64,000 bases of DNA from Viridibacterium sediminicola (GCF_039631295.1 NZ_JBDIVE010000009.1:142826-206825); one strand, 5' to 3'. Shown: positions 52,880 to 61,934, counted from the first letter of the stretch. A program made the numbers and translations. The notes: generated by a model not told the origin, from the sequence alone.

Positions 52880-52968
52880 GAGTGGGGCGTAGGGCGTTGT
52901 GAGTGGCGCAGTATCGACGCTGTTGTTGATCTCCGACTCTCAACTCCCGACTCTCGACTCTCATCTTC
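52880..52968. repeat. Imperfect GAGT/GACTCTC repeat in the ilvH-ilvC gap
   Basis: The left part (about 52880-52912) is rich in GTGAGTGG/GGGCG units. The right part (about 52930-52966) has GACTCTC three times: CGACTCTCAACTCCCGACTC, then GACTCTC. The halves are rough inverted complements. Similar GTGAGTGAGG units occur in the nirB-nirD gap. Confidence 0.5.
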
Positions 52969-52982
52969 TACAAAGGAAAACC

Positions 52983-53999
52983 ATGAAAGTCTATTACGAC
53001 AAGGACGCCGACCTCTCCCTGATCAAGGGCAAGCAGGTCGCCATCATCGGTTACGGCTCGCAAGGCCATGCACACGCACAAAACCTGCGCGATTCGGGCG
53101 TCAACGTGGTCGTTGGCCTGCGCAAGGGCGGTGCTTCGTGGAGCAAGGTCGAAGCCGCTGGCATCAAGGTTCTGGAAGTCAATGAAGCCGTCAAGGCGGC
53201 TGACCTCGTCATGATCCTGCTGCCGGACGAGAACATCCCCGACGTCTACAAGAACAACGTCGAGCCCAACATCAAGCAAGGCGCCACCCTGGCCTTCGCC
53301 CACGGCTTCAACGTGCACTACAACCAGGTCGTGCCGCGCGCTGACCTCGACGTGATCATGATCGCGCCGAAGGGCCCGGGCCACACCGTGCGTTCCGAAT
53401 ACCTCAAGGGTGGCGGCGTGCCGTCCCTGATCGCGATCTACCAGGACAAGTCCGGCAAGGCCAAGGACATCGCCCTGTCCTACGCTGCTGCCAATGGCGG
53501 CACCAAGGGTGGTGTGATCGAGACCGACTTCCGTGAAGAGACCGAAACCGACCTGTTCGGCGAACAAGCCGTGCTGTGTGGTGGCGCTGTCGAACTCGTG
53601 AAGATGGGCTTCGAGACCCTGGTCGAAGCCGGCTACGCGCCGGAAATGGCCTACTTCGAGTGCCTGCACGAACTCAAGCTGATCGTTGACCTCATGTACG
53701 AAGGCGGTATCGCCAACATGAACTACTCGATCTCCAACAACGCCGAATACGGCGAGTACGTGACCGGCCCGGAAGTCATCAACGCCCAGTCCCGCGAAGC
53801 CATGCGCAATGCTTTGAAGCGCATCCAGACCGGTGAATACGCCAAGATGTTCATCCAGGAAGGCAAGACCAACTACCCGTCGATGACGGCGCGTCGTCGC
53901 CTCAACGCCGTGCATCCGATCGAAACGGTCGGCGGCACACTGCGTTCGATGATGCCTTGGATTTCCAAGAACAAGCTGGTCGACCAGTCGAAGAACTAA
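52983..53999 (+). CDS. ilvC: Ketol-acid reductoisomerase IlvC
   Basis: NADPH enzyme that isomerises and reduces acetolactate in branched-chain synthesis. The 338 residues are a class I enzyme. The Rossmann motif is GYGSQGHAHAQNLRDSGVNV (about 23-42) and the metal/active site includes ETDFREETETDLFGEQAVLC (about 184-203). The C-terminal knotted helical domain ends in MMPWISKNKLVDQSKN. ATG 52983 has AAAGGA upstream. It is followed by a hairpin terminator before pssA, so ilvC expression may be partly independent. Confidence 0.98.
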   Translation: MKVYYDKDADLSLIKGKQVAIIGYGSQGHAHAQNLRDSGVNVVVGLRKGGASWSKVEAAGIKVLEVNEAVKAADLVMILLPDENIPDVYKNNVEPNIKQGATLAFAHGFNVHYNQVVPRADLDVIMIAPKGPGHTVRSEYLKGGGVPSLIAIYQDKSGKAKDIALSYAAANGGTKGGVIETDFREETETDLFGEQAVLCGGAVELVKMGFETLVEAGYAPEMAYFECLHELKLIVDLMYEGGIANMNYSISNNAEYGEYVTGPEVINAQSREAMRNALKRIQTGEYAKMFIQEGKTNYPSMTARRRLNAVHPIETVGGTLRSMMPWISKNKLVDQSKN

Positions 54000-54010
54000 G
54001 ACCTAGCAAG

Positions 54011-54052
54011 CTCATCGCTGCCGGCCGCCTGGTCGGCAGCCGATGAGGTTTT
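54011..54052 (+). terminator. Terminator or attenuator between ilvC and pssA
   Basis: CTCATCGCTGCC (54011-54022) pairs with GGCAGCCGATGAG (54035-54047) with a single bulge, 12-base loop, then GTTTT. Read-through would be needed for pssA to share the ilv transcript. Confidence 0.7.
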
Positions 54053-54078
54053 GATGGCAGTAAAAAAGGAGACGTGCA

Positions 54079-54858
54079 GTGTCGAACGATGAAGTGGTTG
54101 CGGGTCGTCCCGAAAGTCGTCGTCGCGGCATTTACATCCTGCCCAACCTGTTCACCACGGCAGCACTGTTCGGCGGTTTCTACGCCATCGTGCAGGCCAT
54201 GAACGGGCGCTTTGAACATGCCTGCGTGGCCGTGTTCATCGCCATGATTCTTGATGCGCTCGACGGTCGTGTCGCGCGCCTGACCAATACCCAGAGTGCA
54301 TTCGGTGCCGAGTACGACTCGCTCTCCGACATGGTGTCCTTCGGCGCAGCGCCCTCGCTGGTGATCTACGAGTGGGCGATGCGCGATCTAGGCAAGCTGG
54401 GCTGGATCGCCGCATTCATCTACTGCGTCTGCGCAGCACTGCGCCTGGCGCGTTTCAACACCAATATTGATGTTGTCGACAAGCGCTTCTTCCAGGGCTT
54501 GCCCAGCCCGGCTGCAGCGGCGCTGGTGACCGGCTTCGTGTGGGTGATGATCGACAACAACATTGCGGGCCAGGCAGATTTCCTCGGCCTGTCGATGCCT
54601 TATCTGGCCTGTGCGATCACCGCGTTTGCCGGTATCAGCATGGTGACCAATGTGTTCTTCTACAGTGGCAAGGACTTCAACCTGCGCAAGAGCGTGCCCT
54701 TTGCGGCAGCCATCGTGCTGGTGATCATCCTGCTGCTGGTCTCTTCTTATCCGCCGGGCGTGCTGTTCGGTGTATTCGTCTGCTACGCGCTCTCGGGGTA
54801 CGTGATGGCGGCCTTGCGGCGCGTGCGCAAGCGCGGGCCGCGCCAGCCCTCGGCCTGA
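54079..54858 (+). CDS. pssA: CDP-diacylglycerol-serine O-phosphatidyltransferase
   Basis: Inner-membrane CDP-alcohol phosphatidyltransferase that makes phosphatidylserine, precursor of phosphatidylethanolamine. The 259 residues contain the signature DG-x2-AR-x8-G-x3-D-x3-D: DALDGRVARL then AEYDSLSDMVSFG at about 56-88. Six to eight membrane helices follow. The start is GTG 54079 with AAGGAGA six bases upstream. This is the integral-membrane type of PssA and not the soluble E. coli form. It lies between ilvC and leuA, an order common in betaproteobacteria. Confidence 0.95.
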   Translation: MSNDEVVAGRPESRRRGIYILPNLFTTAALFGGFYAIVQAMNGRFEHACVAVFIAMILDALDGRVARLTNTQSAFGAEYDSLSDMVSFGAAPSLVIYEWAMRDLGKLGWIAAFIYCVCAALRLARFNTNIDVVDKRFFQGLPSPAAAALVTGFVWVMIDNNIAGQADFLGLSMPYLACAITAFAGISMVTNVFFYSGKDFNLRKSVPFAAAIVLVIILLLVSSYPPGVLFGVFVCYALSGYVMAALRRVRKRGPRQPSA

Positions 54859-54877
54859 AGCTGACTGGAGTTCTGCC

Positions 54878-56422
54878 ATGAAAGACCAACTCGTCATATT
54901 CGATACCACGCTGCGCGACGGTGAGCAAAGCCCCGGCGCCGCCATGACGCGTGAAGAGAAAGTGCGCATCGCACGCCAGCTGGAAAAAATGCGCGTCGAT
55001 GTGATCGAAGCGGGTTTTGCTGCGGCGTCGAATGGCGATTTCGAGTCGATTCGTGCGGTGGCCGAAGCGGTGAAGGACTCCACCGTCTGCTCGCTGGCGC
55101 GCGCCAACGAGAACGATATCCGCCGTGCCGGCGAGGCCATCAAACCGGCGAACTCTGGCCGCATCCACACCTTCATCGCCACCAGCCCGATCCACATGGA
55201 GAAGAAGCTGCGCATGACGCCCGATCAGGTCGTCGAGCAGGCAGTCAAGGCCATCGGCTGGGCGCGCGAGTACACCGACAATGTCGAGTTCTCGGCCGAG
55301 GACGCTGGCCGTTCCGAGATCGATTTCCTGTGCCGCATTTTCGAGCAGGTCATCAAGGCCGGCGCCAAGACCATCAATGTGCCGGACACCGTCGGCTACA
55401 ACATGCCCGACCAGTATGCGGCCCTGATCCGCAGCCTGATCGAGCGCGTGCCCAATAGCGACCAGGTGGTGTGGTCGGTGCATTGCCACAACGACCTGGG
55501 TCTGGCCGTGGCCAATTCCCTGGCGGCCGTGGTGGCTGGTGCGCGTCAGGTCGAATGCACGATCAATGGTCTGGGTGAGCGCGCCGGCAATGCGGCGATG
55601 GAAGAAGTGGTGATGGCCGTGCGCACGCGTGGCGACTTCTTCCCGGTGACCACGCGTATCGATACCACGCAGATCGTGCCGGCTTCCAAGCTGGTCTCGC
55701 AGATCACCGGCTATCCGGTGCAGCCGAACAAGTCGGTGGTCGGTGCCAATGCCTTTGCGCATGAGTCCGGCATCCACCAGGATGGCGTGCTCAAGCACCG
55801 CGAAACCTACGAAATCATGCGTGCTGAAGATGTGGGCTGGAGCGCCAATCGCCTGACGCTGGGCAAGCTCTCCGGCCGCAACGCCTTCCGTTCGCGCCTG
55901 CAGGATATCGGCATCACGGTCGAGTCCGAAGAGCAGCTCAATATCGCCTTTGCGCGCTTCAAGGCGCTGGCCGACAAGAAGCAGGAAATCTTCGACGAAG
56001 ACCTGCATGCCCTGATGTCCGACGAAGAAGTGACGCCGGCGCAGGAGTTCTTCAAGCTGATTGCCTCCAGCGTGCATTCGGAGACCGGCGAGACGCCGCA
56101 AGCGGCGATCACCGTGCAGCTTGGCGGTGTTGAGCAGCGCGCCGAAGCGAACGGTTCGGGCCCGGTGGATGCGATCTTCAAGGCCATCGAGCTGATCGCC
56201 AAGAGCGAAGCGCAGCTGCTGCTCTACTCGGTCAATGCAATCACCTCCGGCACCGACGCGCAGGGCGAGGTGACCGTGCGCCTGGCGCGCAATGATCGCG
56301 TGGTGAACGGGCAGGGCGCGGATACCGACATCATCATCGCTTCGGCCAAGGCCTATATCAATGCCCTTAACCGCCTGCACGACTCCACGCAGCGCGTCGA
56401 TCCGCAAGGCGAGACGGTCTGA
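54878..56422 (+). CDS. leuA: 2-Isopropylmalate synthase LeuA
   Basis: First committed enzyme of leucine synthesis; it condenses acetyl-CoA with 2-ketoisovalerate. The 514 residues have a TIM-barrel catalytic domain with FDTTLRDGEQSPGAAMT (about 7-23) and the metal-binding SVHCHNDLGLAVANSLA (about 202-218), and NGLGERAGNAAMEEVVM. Then come a linker with GIHQDGVLKHRETYEIM and a C-terminal leucine-sensing domain ending in AYINALNRLHDST. It is of typical length and follows pssA by 19 bases. Confidence 0.97.
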   Translation: MKDQLVIFDTTLRDGEQSPGAAMTREEKVRIARQLEKMRVDVIEAGFAAASNGDFESIRAVAEAVKDSTVCSLARANENDIRRAGEAIKPANSGRIHTFIATSPIHMEKKLRMTPDQVVEQAVKAIGWAREYTDNVEFSAEDAGRSEIDFLCRIFEQVIKAGAKTINVPDTVGYNMPDQYAALIRSLIERVPNSDQVVWSVHCHNDLGLAVANSLAAVVAGARQVECTINGLGERAGNAAMEEVVMAVRTRGDFFPVTTRIDTTQIVPASKLVSQITGYPVQPNKSVVGANAFAHESGIHQDGVLKHRETYEIMRAEDVGWSANRLTLGKLSGRNAFRSRLQDIGITVESEEQLNIAFARFKALADKKQEIFDEDLHALMSDEEVTPAQEFFKLIASSVHSETGETPQAAITVQLGGVEQRAEANGSGPVDAIFKAIELIAKSEAQLLLYSVNAITSGTDAQGEVTVRLARNDRVVNGQGADTDIIIASAKAYINALNRLHDSTQRVDPQGETV

Positions 56423-56453
56423 GTCGCGACCTCGGCGTCGCGTCTTGGCGCGA

Positions 56454-56900
56454 CTAAGGTTCGCTGCGTGTGGTCTGAATCGGCCCGTCGCGGCCTTGTC
56501 GTGACGGCGCTGAGTACCAGGAAAAGGCCAGGCAGGTGGCGAACATCAGCAGGCTCAGTGCAGTCTCGATGCCGCCGAGCGTTGCCGACAGGCCCTTGTC
56601 ACTCGTCGCACGCACCACGCCTTCGGTGAAGTACAGCAAGATCGCCAGACTCATCCACTGAAAGGTGTAACGCCGCCCGTAGAGCATGCCGCGCAGGGCG
56701 GCCAGCAGGGGCAGCACCTTGAGCACCAGCCACGAGCCGCCCGGCCGCAGCGGTGCCAGACCGAGCTCCCAGGCAAGGCCCAGGGCGATCAGCGCGAGCA
56801 GGCAGAACAGCGCCGTGTAGCGTGCCAGTTCGAGTATGCCAGCCGTATGGCTGCCGGGACGGTCCGGTTCAGGGCTATGCTTGCGGGGCTGGAGCGTCAT
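56454..56900 (-). CDS. DUF2069 membrane protein
   Basis: A small membrane protein of the DUF2069 family. With ATG 56900 (MTLQPRKHSPEP) it has 148 residues; ATG 56936 would add 12. It has about four membrane helices, e.g. YTALFCLLALIALGLAWELG and LVLKVLPLLAALRGMLYGRR, the latter with the family's LPL-x4-G-x4-GR-x-YT core. The function is unknown. It overlaps none of its neighbours and is divergent from the YihY/BrkB gene. Confidence 0.87.
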   Translation of the reverse strand: MTLQPRKHSPEPDRPGSHTAGILELARYTALFCLLALIALGLAWELGLAPLRPGGSWLVLKVLPLLAALRGMLYGRRYTFQWMSLAILLYFTEGVVRATSDKGLSATLGGIETALSLLMFATCLAFSWYSAPSRQGRDGPIQTTRSEP

Positions 56901-56966
56901 GCTCTGATTTCTTTTTTTGGCTGGATGGCTCCGCATTATAGGGCGGAGGCCTCATGGAGACCCGAG

Positions 56967-58205
56967 ATGCCGCAATCGCCGCAACGCGATCCGACGAACA
57001 CGCTACTGCAGGACGCACGGGAGTTGTGGCAGCGCATGCGCGCCAAGGCCACCGAGGCGCGCATTGCACAGACGGCGGGCAGCCTGACCTTCACGACGCT
57101 GCTGTCCCTGGTGCCCTTGCTGACCATTGTGCTGATGCTGATGTCGAAGTTCAGCCAGTTTGCAGATCTGGGCAGCGGCTTGCGTGGCTTCCTGCTCGAC
57201 AATCTCTTGCCCGACCGCGCCGGCAAAGTCATCGCCACCTATGCCGTGCAGTTCAGCCAGAAGGCCTCCAACCTCACCCTGGTCGGCACGGCCATGTTGC
57301 TGGTGACGGCGGTCATGCTGCTGCAAACCATCGACCAGACGCTCAACAGCATTTGGGGCATCCGTCGGCCGCGGCCCTGGTGGGTGCGCATGCCGACTTA
57401 CTGGCTGATCCTCACCATCGGCCCCTTCCTGCTGGCGGCCGGCATCAGCGCCCTCGGGCAGCTGGTCAATAGCTCGCTGGGCATGGTCGATGAGCCGTCC
57501 TGGGTCGCCTCCAGCGTGCATGCCTTGATGCCTGCTGTCCTGCTGTGCGGCTTGTTCAGCTATCTGTTCCACAAGGTGCCCAATCGGCCGATGGCCTTGC
57601 GCCATAGTGTGATAGGCGGTGTCGTAGCGGCGATCGGGGTGGCGCTGGTGCAGCGTCTGTTCGGCTTGTATCTGGCCAAGCTGCCGAACTTCACCCTGAT
57701 CTACGGCACCTTTTCGGTGGTGCCGATCTTTCTGGTGTGGCTCTATTTCACCTGGGTTGCGGTGCTCACCGGTGCGGTGGTGGCGGCTGTCCTGCCTGAC
57801 TTCCAGAAGCGCTTCAACTTGCTGCCGGAGACGCCTTCCGGCCGCATCCATGCTGCCTTGCGCCTTGTCGTGGCGCTGGCTGAGGCGCAGCAGCAGGGGC
57901 GGGCCAGTGCGCTGAGCCTGTTGGCCGAGCGCAGCGGGCAAAGCCAGGTGGGCGCCGAGCAGATGCTCGACGACATGCAGCTGGCCGGCTGGGCGCTGCG
58001 TACCGAGGATGGCGACTGGGCCCTCAGTCGTTCGGCACACAGCCTGAGTCTGGGTGATGTGATGGCCTGGCTGGCGCTGGGAGGCGGGCCCGAGCCGGAT
58101 GCCGGCATCGAGGAGCAGCGCGTCATTCGCCATGCGCTGGCCCGCCTGCGCAGCGCGCTCGATGCGCCGGTCGCTTCGCTGCTCGAAGATGAGGCCAAAG
58201 CCTGA
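56967..58205 (+). CDS. YihY/virulence factor BrkB family protein
   Basis: A 412-residue membrane protein. Six membrane helices span about residues 40-280; the family signature TAGSLTFTTLLSLVPLLTIV (about 37-56) and IYGTFSVVPIFLVWLYFTWV (about 260-279) are clear. The C-terminal 110 residues are soluble and contain a winged-helix-like segment (SLLAERSGQSQVGAEQMLDD), an extension seen in proteobacterial members. Once called RNase BN, the family is now regarded as of unknown or transport-related function. ATG 56967 is used with GGAG upstream. Confidence 0.9.
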   Translation: MPQSPQRDPTNTLLQDARELWQRMRAKATEARIAQTAGSLTFTTLLSLVPLLTIVLMLMSKFSQFADLGSGLRGFLLDNLLPDRAGKVIATYAVQFSQKASNLTLVGTAMLLVTAVMLLQTIDQTLNSIWGIRRPRPWWVRMPTYWLILTIGPFLLAAGISALGQLVNSSLGMVDEPSWVASSVHALMPAVLLCGLFSYLFHKVPNRPMALRHSVIGGVVAAIGVALVQRLFGLYLAKLPNFTLIYGTFSVVPIFLVWLYFTWVAVLTGAVVAAVLPDFQKRFNLLPETPSGRIHAALRLVVALAEAQQQGRASALSLLAERSGQSQVGAEQMLDDMQLAGWALRTEDGDWALSRSAHSLSLGDVMAWLALGGGPEPDAGIEEQRVIRHALARLRSALDAPVASLLEDEAKA

Positions 58206-58211
58206 GCGCGC

Positions 58212-59702
58212 TTAAAGCGGGTAGGGGTCGATCTCGAACTGGAACAGCTCGATGCTCGCTGTTTGCATGTCCAGACTGAGCAGTCGCCCTTGTGCGACAT
58301 ACAGCCGATCTACATCCGAAACCAGGGAAAAGCGTCGCGATGTGTAGGTACCGGCCGGGGCCAGCACGGCCTGATGCTGACGCAGCACGGGGAGGACCGG
58401 AAGTACCAGGGCATCGACCATCGGCGCGCGGCGTACATCGCCATTGCGGAAGCCGACCTGCACTGGCGCCGCACCATGGGAGACGATCTGCAGACCCATC
58501 TCGATCTGGTCTGGCCCCTCGCTGCGCAGCCAGCGCACCACGCAAATGCTCCATACCTCCTCGGCTGTGCGACGCAGGGCGACGGCAGCGCCGGCGGATA
58601 AGCCCGGTCCGGCGCCACGCACCAGCATGATGGCGTAGCCGCCTGGGCTCTCGTTGACCACCTCCCAGGATGACAGTGGCGCGGCTTCGCTGCCCCGGCG
58701 CAGCAGTTGCCAGATGCCGGCCAGGCCGACGCAGGCCTCGATGCGGTAGCTTTGCGCACGGCGCGGATATTCACGCTTGGGGGCGGCATGCCAGCGCTGG
58801 CGCAGATTGCTCAGCAAGCTGGCTGGATGTACGCCGGGCAGGCGTTCGCTGCGCTCAAGCTCCGGTGTCTTGCGCCCACCCTCATGACGGCTGAGCAGTT
58901 CGGAGGCGCGCCGCGCCAGAGGCAGGCTGGAGAAAAACAGCAGACGCGTCAGTTCAGGGGGCGCACGGCGCGCGCAAGCCTGGGGCTCGGCGCCTTTGAG
59001 CAGATCGATCCAGTACCAGGTGCTGTCGAGCGGTTCGGGCGCCGTGTCCTGCAGATTGAGCAGGCCGCAGGTGCGGGTGATGAACTCGGCCGACCAATCG
59101 AGTTCGCCGGCCGACAGGCTGTGCGGGTCCAGCGTGCCCAGCGCCAGCAGGCGCTTGTAGTTGAACAGCGAGGTTTCCGCCGGACTGCTCTCCTCAGGGG
59201 CACTGTCATTCTCAGAGTGGGACAGCTCGTACAGCTCATGCGCTCTGCGCCAGATCAGGAGCTCGGGCTCTCGCCCGGCTTGGCAGCTGATGATGTAGTA
59301 CTCAAACAGCAGGCGCAGGGCGCGCGCCGAGGCTGTCTCGTTGAGTCGTCCCCGTGTGCGCAAGGCCGTGCGGCCCGCTTCGGCCAGTACCTGTCCGAAG
59401 CCCTCGGCAATCTGCAGCAGGCTGGCCGTCAGGCGGGCGCTGCTCGTTTGCCATTCAGTGCTGAGTGGCAGTTGCGCGCCACGCAGGGCATCGCGGACAT
59501 TGCCGGATAACTGCAGGGCCCGGCTATAGAAGAGTTCGATGCAGCGGTGAAATTGCGCGCGGCTGATGCCCGGCTCATGCAGGGTGTCCAGATGCTGCGC
59601 CAGGGCCTCTGTCTGTGCGTGCAGATCGCCGGACATCGGCGCGGTCAGCCATTGGATGATGTCGTCTGCGGGGGCTGGCTCGGGCAAGTCTTCAGCTGAC
59701 AT
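58212..59702 (-). CDS. Hypothetical protein with a PilZ-like C-terminal region
   Basis: A 496-residue soluble protein that I do not recognise as a named family. The N-terminal 300 residues are helical and low in motifs. Residues about 320-375 contain RRAQSYRIE followed about 35 residues later by SWEVVNESPGGYAIMLV, the N-x-S-x2-G pattern of PilZ c-di-GMP receptors after an Arg-x3-Arg-like segment, though degenerate. A second beta-rich region follows to the end. ATG 59702 (MSAEDLPEP) is preferred over 59732. It lies between the YihY gene and rpsP, on the opposite strand to both. A c-di-GMP receptor role would fit two EAL proteins in the window, but it is inference. Confidence 0.7.
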   Translation of the reverse strand: MSAEDLPEPAPADDIIQWLTAPMSGDLHAQTEALAQHLDTLHEPGISRAQFHRCIELFYSRALQLSGNVRDALRGAQLPLSTEWQTSSARLTASLLQIAEGFGQVLAEAGRTALRTRGRLNETASARALRLLFEYYIISCQAGREPELLIWRRAHELYELSHSENDSAPEESSPAETSLFNYKRLLALGTLDPHSLSAGELDWSAEFITRTCGLLNLQDTAPEPLDSTWYWIDLLKGAEPQACARRAPPELTRLLFFSSLPLARRASELLSRHEGGRKTPELERSERLPGVHPASLLSNLRQRWHAAPKREYPRRAQSYRIEACVGLAGIWQLLRRGSEAAPLSSWEVVNESPGGYAIMLVRGAGPGLSAGAAVALRRTAEEVWSICVVRWLRSEGPDQIEMGLQIVSHGAAPVQVGFRNGDVRRAPMVDALVLPVLPVLRQHQAVLAPAGTYTSRRFSLVSDVDRLYVAQGRLLSLDMQTASIELFQFEIDPYPL

Positions 59703-59821
59703 GGGCAATCCGCAAGGAGGTTGGCTTGGCAATCGAGCCTATTGTAAAGGCTTGGCGCGGCTTCTGAGCGGCGCTTGGCGCGGAGCGGGCAGGGGCTCGC
59801 GCATCTCTTCGCAGCTTTAGC

Positions 59822-59850
59822 TTGAGTTACTGGCGGCTTTCTCCTAGAAT
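59822..59850 (+). promoter_or_regulatory. Sigma-70 promoter of the rpsP operon
   Basis: TTGAGT (59822-59827), 17-base spacer, TAGAAT (59845-59850). The predicted start is near 59857, with a leader of about 30 bases holding AGGAA before the rpsP ATG. Confidence 0.7.
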
Positions 59851-59886
59851 GCTTGGTTTTTCCGATTCCGCGACAGGAACCCAATC

Positions 59887-60138
59887 ATGGTCGTAATCCG
59901 TCTTTCCCGTGGTGGCGCCAAGAAGCGCCCCTTCTTCAACATCGTTGCCACCGATTCGCGTAACCGCCGTGATGGCCGTTTCATCGAGCGCGTGGGCTTC
60001 TACAACCCGGTTGCTTCGGGTGCTGAGACCAGCCTCTCGGTCAATGCCGAGCGTCTGGCTTACTGGCAACAACAAGGCGCTCAGCTGTCGCCGACGGTTG
60101 CTCGTCTCGTCAAGCAAGGCGCCAAGGCTGCCGCTTGA
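59887..60138 (+). CDS. rpsP: 30S ribosomal protein S16
   Basis: Ribosomal protein S16, 83 residues, needed for 30S assembly. It begins MVVIRLSRGGAKKRPFFNI, the invariant family start, followed by VATDSRNRRDGRFIERVGFY. AGGAA lies upstream of the ATG. First gene of the classic rpsP-rimM-trmD-rplS operon. Confidence 0.99.
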   Translation: MVVIRLSRGGAKKRPFFNIVATDSRNRRDGRFIERVGFYNPVASGAETSLSVNAERLAYWQQQGAQLSPTVARLVKQGAKAAA

Positions 60139-60157
60139 TCGCCTGGCGGAGCGCGCC

Positions 60158-60679
60158 ATGATTGTGCTGGGGCGCATCGTCACACCGCACGGTGTGCGGG
60201 GCGGCGTCAAGATCCATCCCTTCGGGGACGATCCGCTGTCCTGGGGCAAGATGATTTATTGGTGGCTGGGGCGTAATCCCGAGTCCACTGATGAAGCTGA
60301 CTGGAAAGCCTATCGTCTGCTGAGCTTGCGCGAGCAAGGCAGCAGCCTGGTGGCCAGTTTTGATGGCGTGCCAGACCGCAGCGCGGCCGAGCAGCTCGAT
60401 GGCTTGTTCATCGCAGCGCCGCGTGAAGATCTGCCACGGCCCGGCTTTGATGAGTACTACTGGGGCGATCTGATCGGCCTGACGGTGCTCAACACGGCAG
60501 GCGTCAATCTGGGCGTCGTCAGCAAGTTGCTGGAAACCGGTGCGCACGACGTGCTGGTGATGGAATACGGTGAGGCAGAGGCCAAGGGCGAGCGTTTGAT
60601 TCCCTTTGTGGCTGCGTTCATCAAGGATGTGAATCTCAAGACACGCGAGATTCTCGTGGAGTGGGAAGCGGACTGGTAG
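60158..60679 (+). CDS. rimM: Ribosome maturation factor RimM
   Basis: RimM assists assembly of the 30S head and binds S19. The 173-residue protein has the N-terminal MIVLGRIVTPHGVRGGVKIH and a C-terminal PRC-barrel with EYYWGDLIGLTVLNTAGVNL and LIPFVAAFIKDVNLKTREI. ATG 60158 lies 19 bases after the rpsP stop; the frame extending back into rpsP is a shadow. Confidence 0.97.
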   Translation: MIVLGRIVTPHGVRGGVKIHPFGDDPLSWGKMIYWWLGRNPESTDEADWKAYRLLSLREQGSSLVASFDGVPDRSAAEQLDGLFIAAPREDLPRPGFDEYYWGDLIGLTVLNTAGVNLGVVSKLLETGAHDVLVMEYGEAEAKGERLIPFVAAFIKDVNLKTREILVEWEADW

Positions 60680-60689
60680 GCACGGCCTC

Positions 60690-61457
60690 ATGAATGCAGT
60701 GAAGCCACGCTTTGATGTCATCACGCTGTTTCCCGAGATGTTCGCCGCGTTGCGCGAGCATGGCATCTCGCGGCGCGCGCATGAGCGCGCGTTGTGGGCC
60801 TTGCACTGCTGGCAGCTGCGTGACTTCACGACAGATGCACATCGCACGGTCGATGACCGGCCCTACGGGGGCGGTCCCGGCATGGTGATGTTGCCGGCGC
60901 CGCTGGAGCGTGCCATCAACGCGGCGCAGGCCGCGCAGCTGGCCGACAAGGGGCGCGTGGGGCGGGTGCTGTACCTGTCGCCGCAAGGCCGTCCGCTGAC
61001 GCACGAACGTGTGCTGCAGCTGGCGCAGGAAGACGCGCTGACCTTGCTCTGCGGGCGCTATGAAGGCGTCGACCAACGGCTGATCGACCGTTGCGTGGAT
61101 GAGGAAGTATCGATCGGGGATTTTGTCGTATCGGGCGGTGAGCTTCCCGCCATGCTGCTGATGGACGCCATCGTCCGCCAGCTGCCCGGGGCGCTCAATG
61201 ATGCGGATTCGGCGGTTGAGGATTCGTTCGCGGCGGGCTTGCTCGATTGCCCGCACTACACGCGACCCGAAGTGTTTGCGGATCAGGAAGTGCCGGCGGT
61301 TCTGCTGTCCGGCAACCATGCGGAAATCCGGCGCTGGCGGCTCAAACAGTCGCTGGGCCGAACCTGGCTCAAACGGCCCGACCTGTTGCAGGGGCGGGTC
61401 TTGAGCCGCGAAGAAATGCAACTGCTTGAAGCTTTCAAGCGGGAGCAAGGCACGTAG
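60690..61457 (+). CDS. trmD: tRNA (guanine-N1)-methyltransferase TrmD
   Basis: SPOUT-class enzyme that methylates G37 of tRNAs, preventing frameshifting. The 255 residues include FDVITLFPEMFAALREHGIS (about 8-27) and VDDRPYGGGPGMVMLPAPLE (about 54-73). The trefoil knot region has LTLLCGRYEGVDQRLIDRCV, then SIGDFVVSGGELPAMLLMDA. It starts 10 bases after rimM. Confidence 0.98.
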   Translation: MNAVKPRFDVITLFPEMFAALREHGISRRAHERALWALHCWQLRDFTTDAHRTVDDRPYGGGPGMVMLPAPLERAINAAQAAQLADKGRVGRVLYLSPQGRPLTHERVLQLAQEDALTLLCGRYEGVDQRLIDRCVDEEVSIGDFVVSGGELPAMLLMDAIVRQLPGALNDADSAVEDSFAAGLLDCPHYTRPEVFADQEVPAVLLSGNHAEIRRWRLKQSLGRTWLKRPDLLQGRVLSREEMQLLEAFKREQGT

Positions 61458-61565
61458 CCGCAAGGCTGCGTAGAAGAAAAGCATGTATCAGGTGGCGACC
61501 TGCTCTGCATGTGAGGCCGGTAAACACACTCGGCCACCACTATTGATGAAATGGAGTTACGCGAC

Positions 61566-61934
61566 ATGGCAAATATCATTCAGCAACTTGAGCAAGAAGA
61601 AATCGCCCGTCTGGGCAAGACCATTCCCGAATTCTCGCCCGGCGACACCGTCGTCGTGCAAGTGAAGGTGAAGGAAGGTAACCGCGAGCGTCTGCAAGCT
61701 TACGAAGGTGTCGTGATTGCCAAGCGCAACCGCGGCCTGAACTCCAGCTTCATCGTCCGCAAGATCTCTTCCGGCGAAGGCGTGGAACGTACCTTCCAAA
61801 GCTACTCGCCGCTGGTTGCCAGCATCGAAGTCAAGCGCCGCGGTGATGTCCGCCGTGCCAAGCTGTACTACCTGCGTGATCGTTCCGGCAAGTCGGCACG
61901 TATCAAGGAAAAGCTGGTGGCACGCAAGGCCTGA
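61566..61934 (+). CDS. rplS: 50S ribosomal protein L19
   Basis: L19 lies at the 30S-50S interface. The 122 residues begin MANIIQQLEQEEIARLGKTI, then FSPGDTVVVQVKVKEGNRER and GLNSSFIVRKISSGEGVERT. GGAG lies nine bases before ATG 61566, which is preferred over 61551. The 108-base gap after trmD contains a CAGGT-GGCG-ACCTG hairpin and may carry a leader signal. A strong terminator follows the gene. Confidence 0.98.
   Translation: MANIIQQLEQEEIARLGKTIPEFSPGDTVVVQVKVKEGNRERLQAYEGVVIAKRNRGLNSSFIVRKISSGEGVERTFQSYSPLVASIEVKRRGDVRRAKLYYLRDRSGKSARIKEKLVARKA

Noticed and set aside
54725..56407. Minus-strand open frame opposite leuA
   Set aside because: Antisense shadow; LeuA motifs are complete on the plus strand.
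56437..56454. Hairpin GTCGCG-TCTTGG-CGCGAC after leuA
   Set aside because: Only six base pairs, no U tract and it runs into the DUF2069 stop; too weak to call a terminator.
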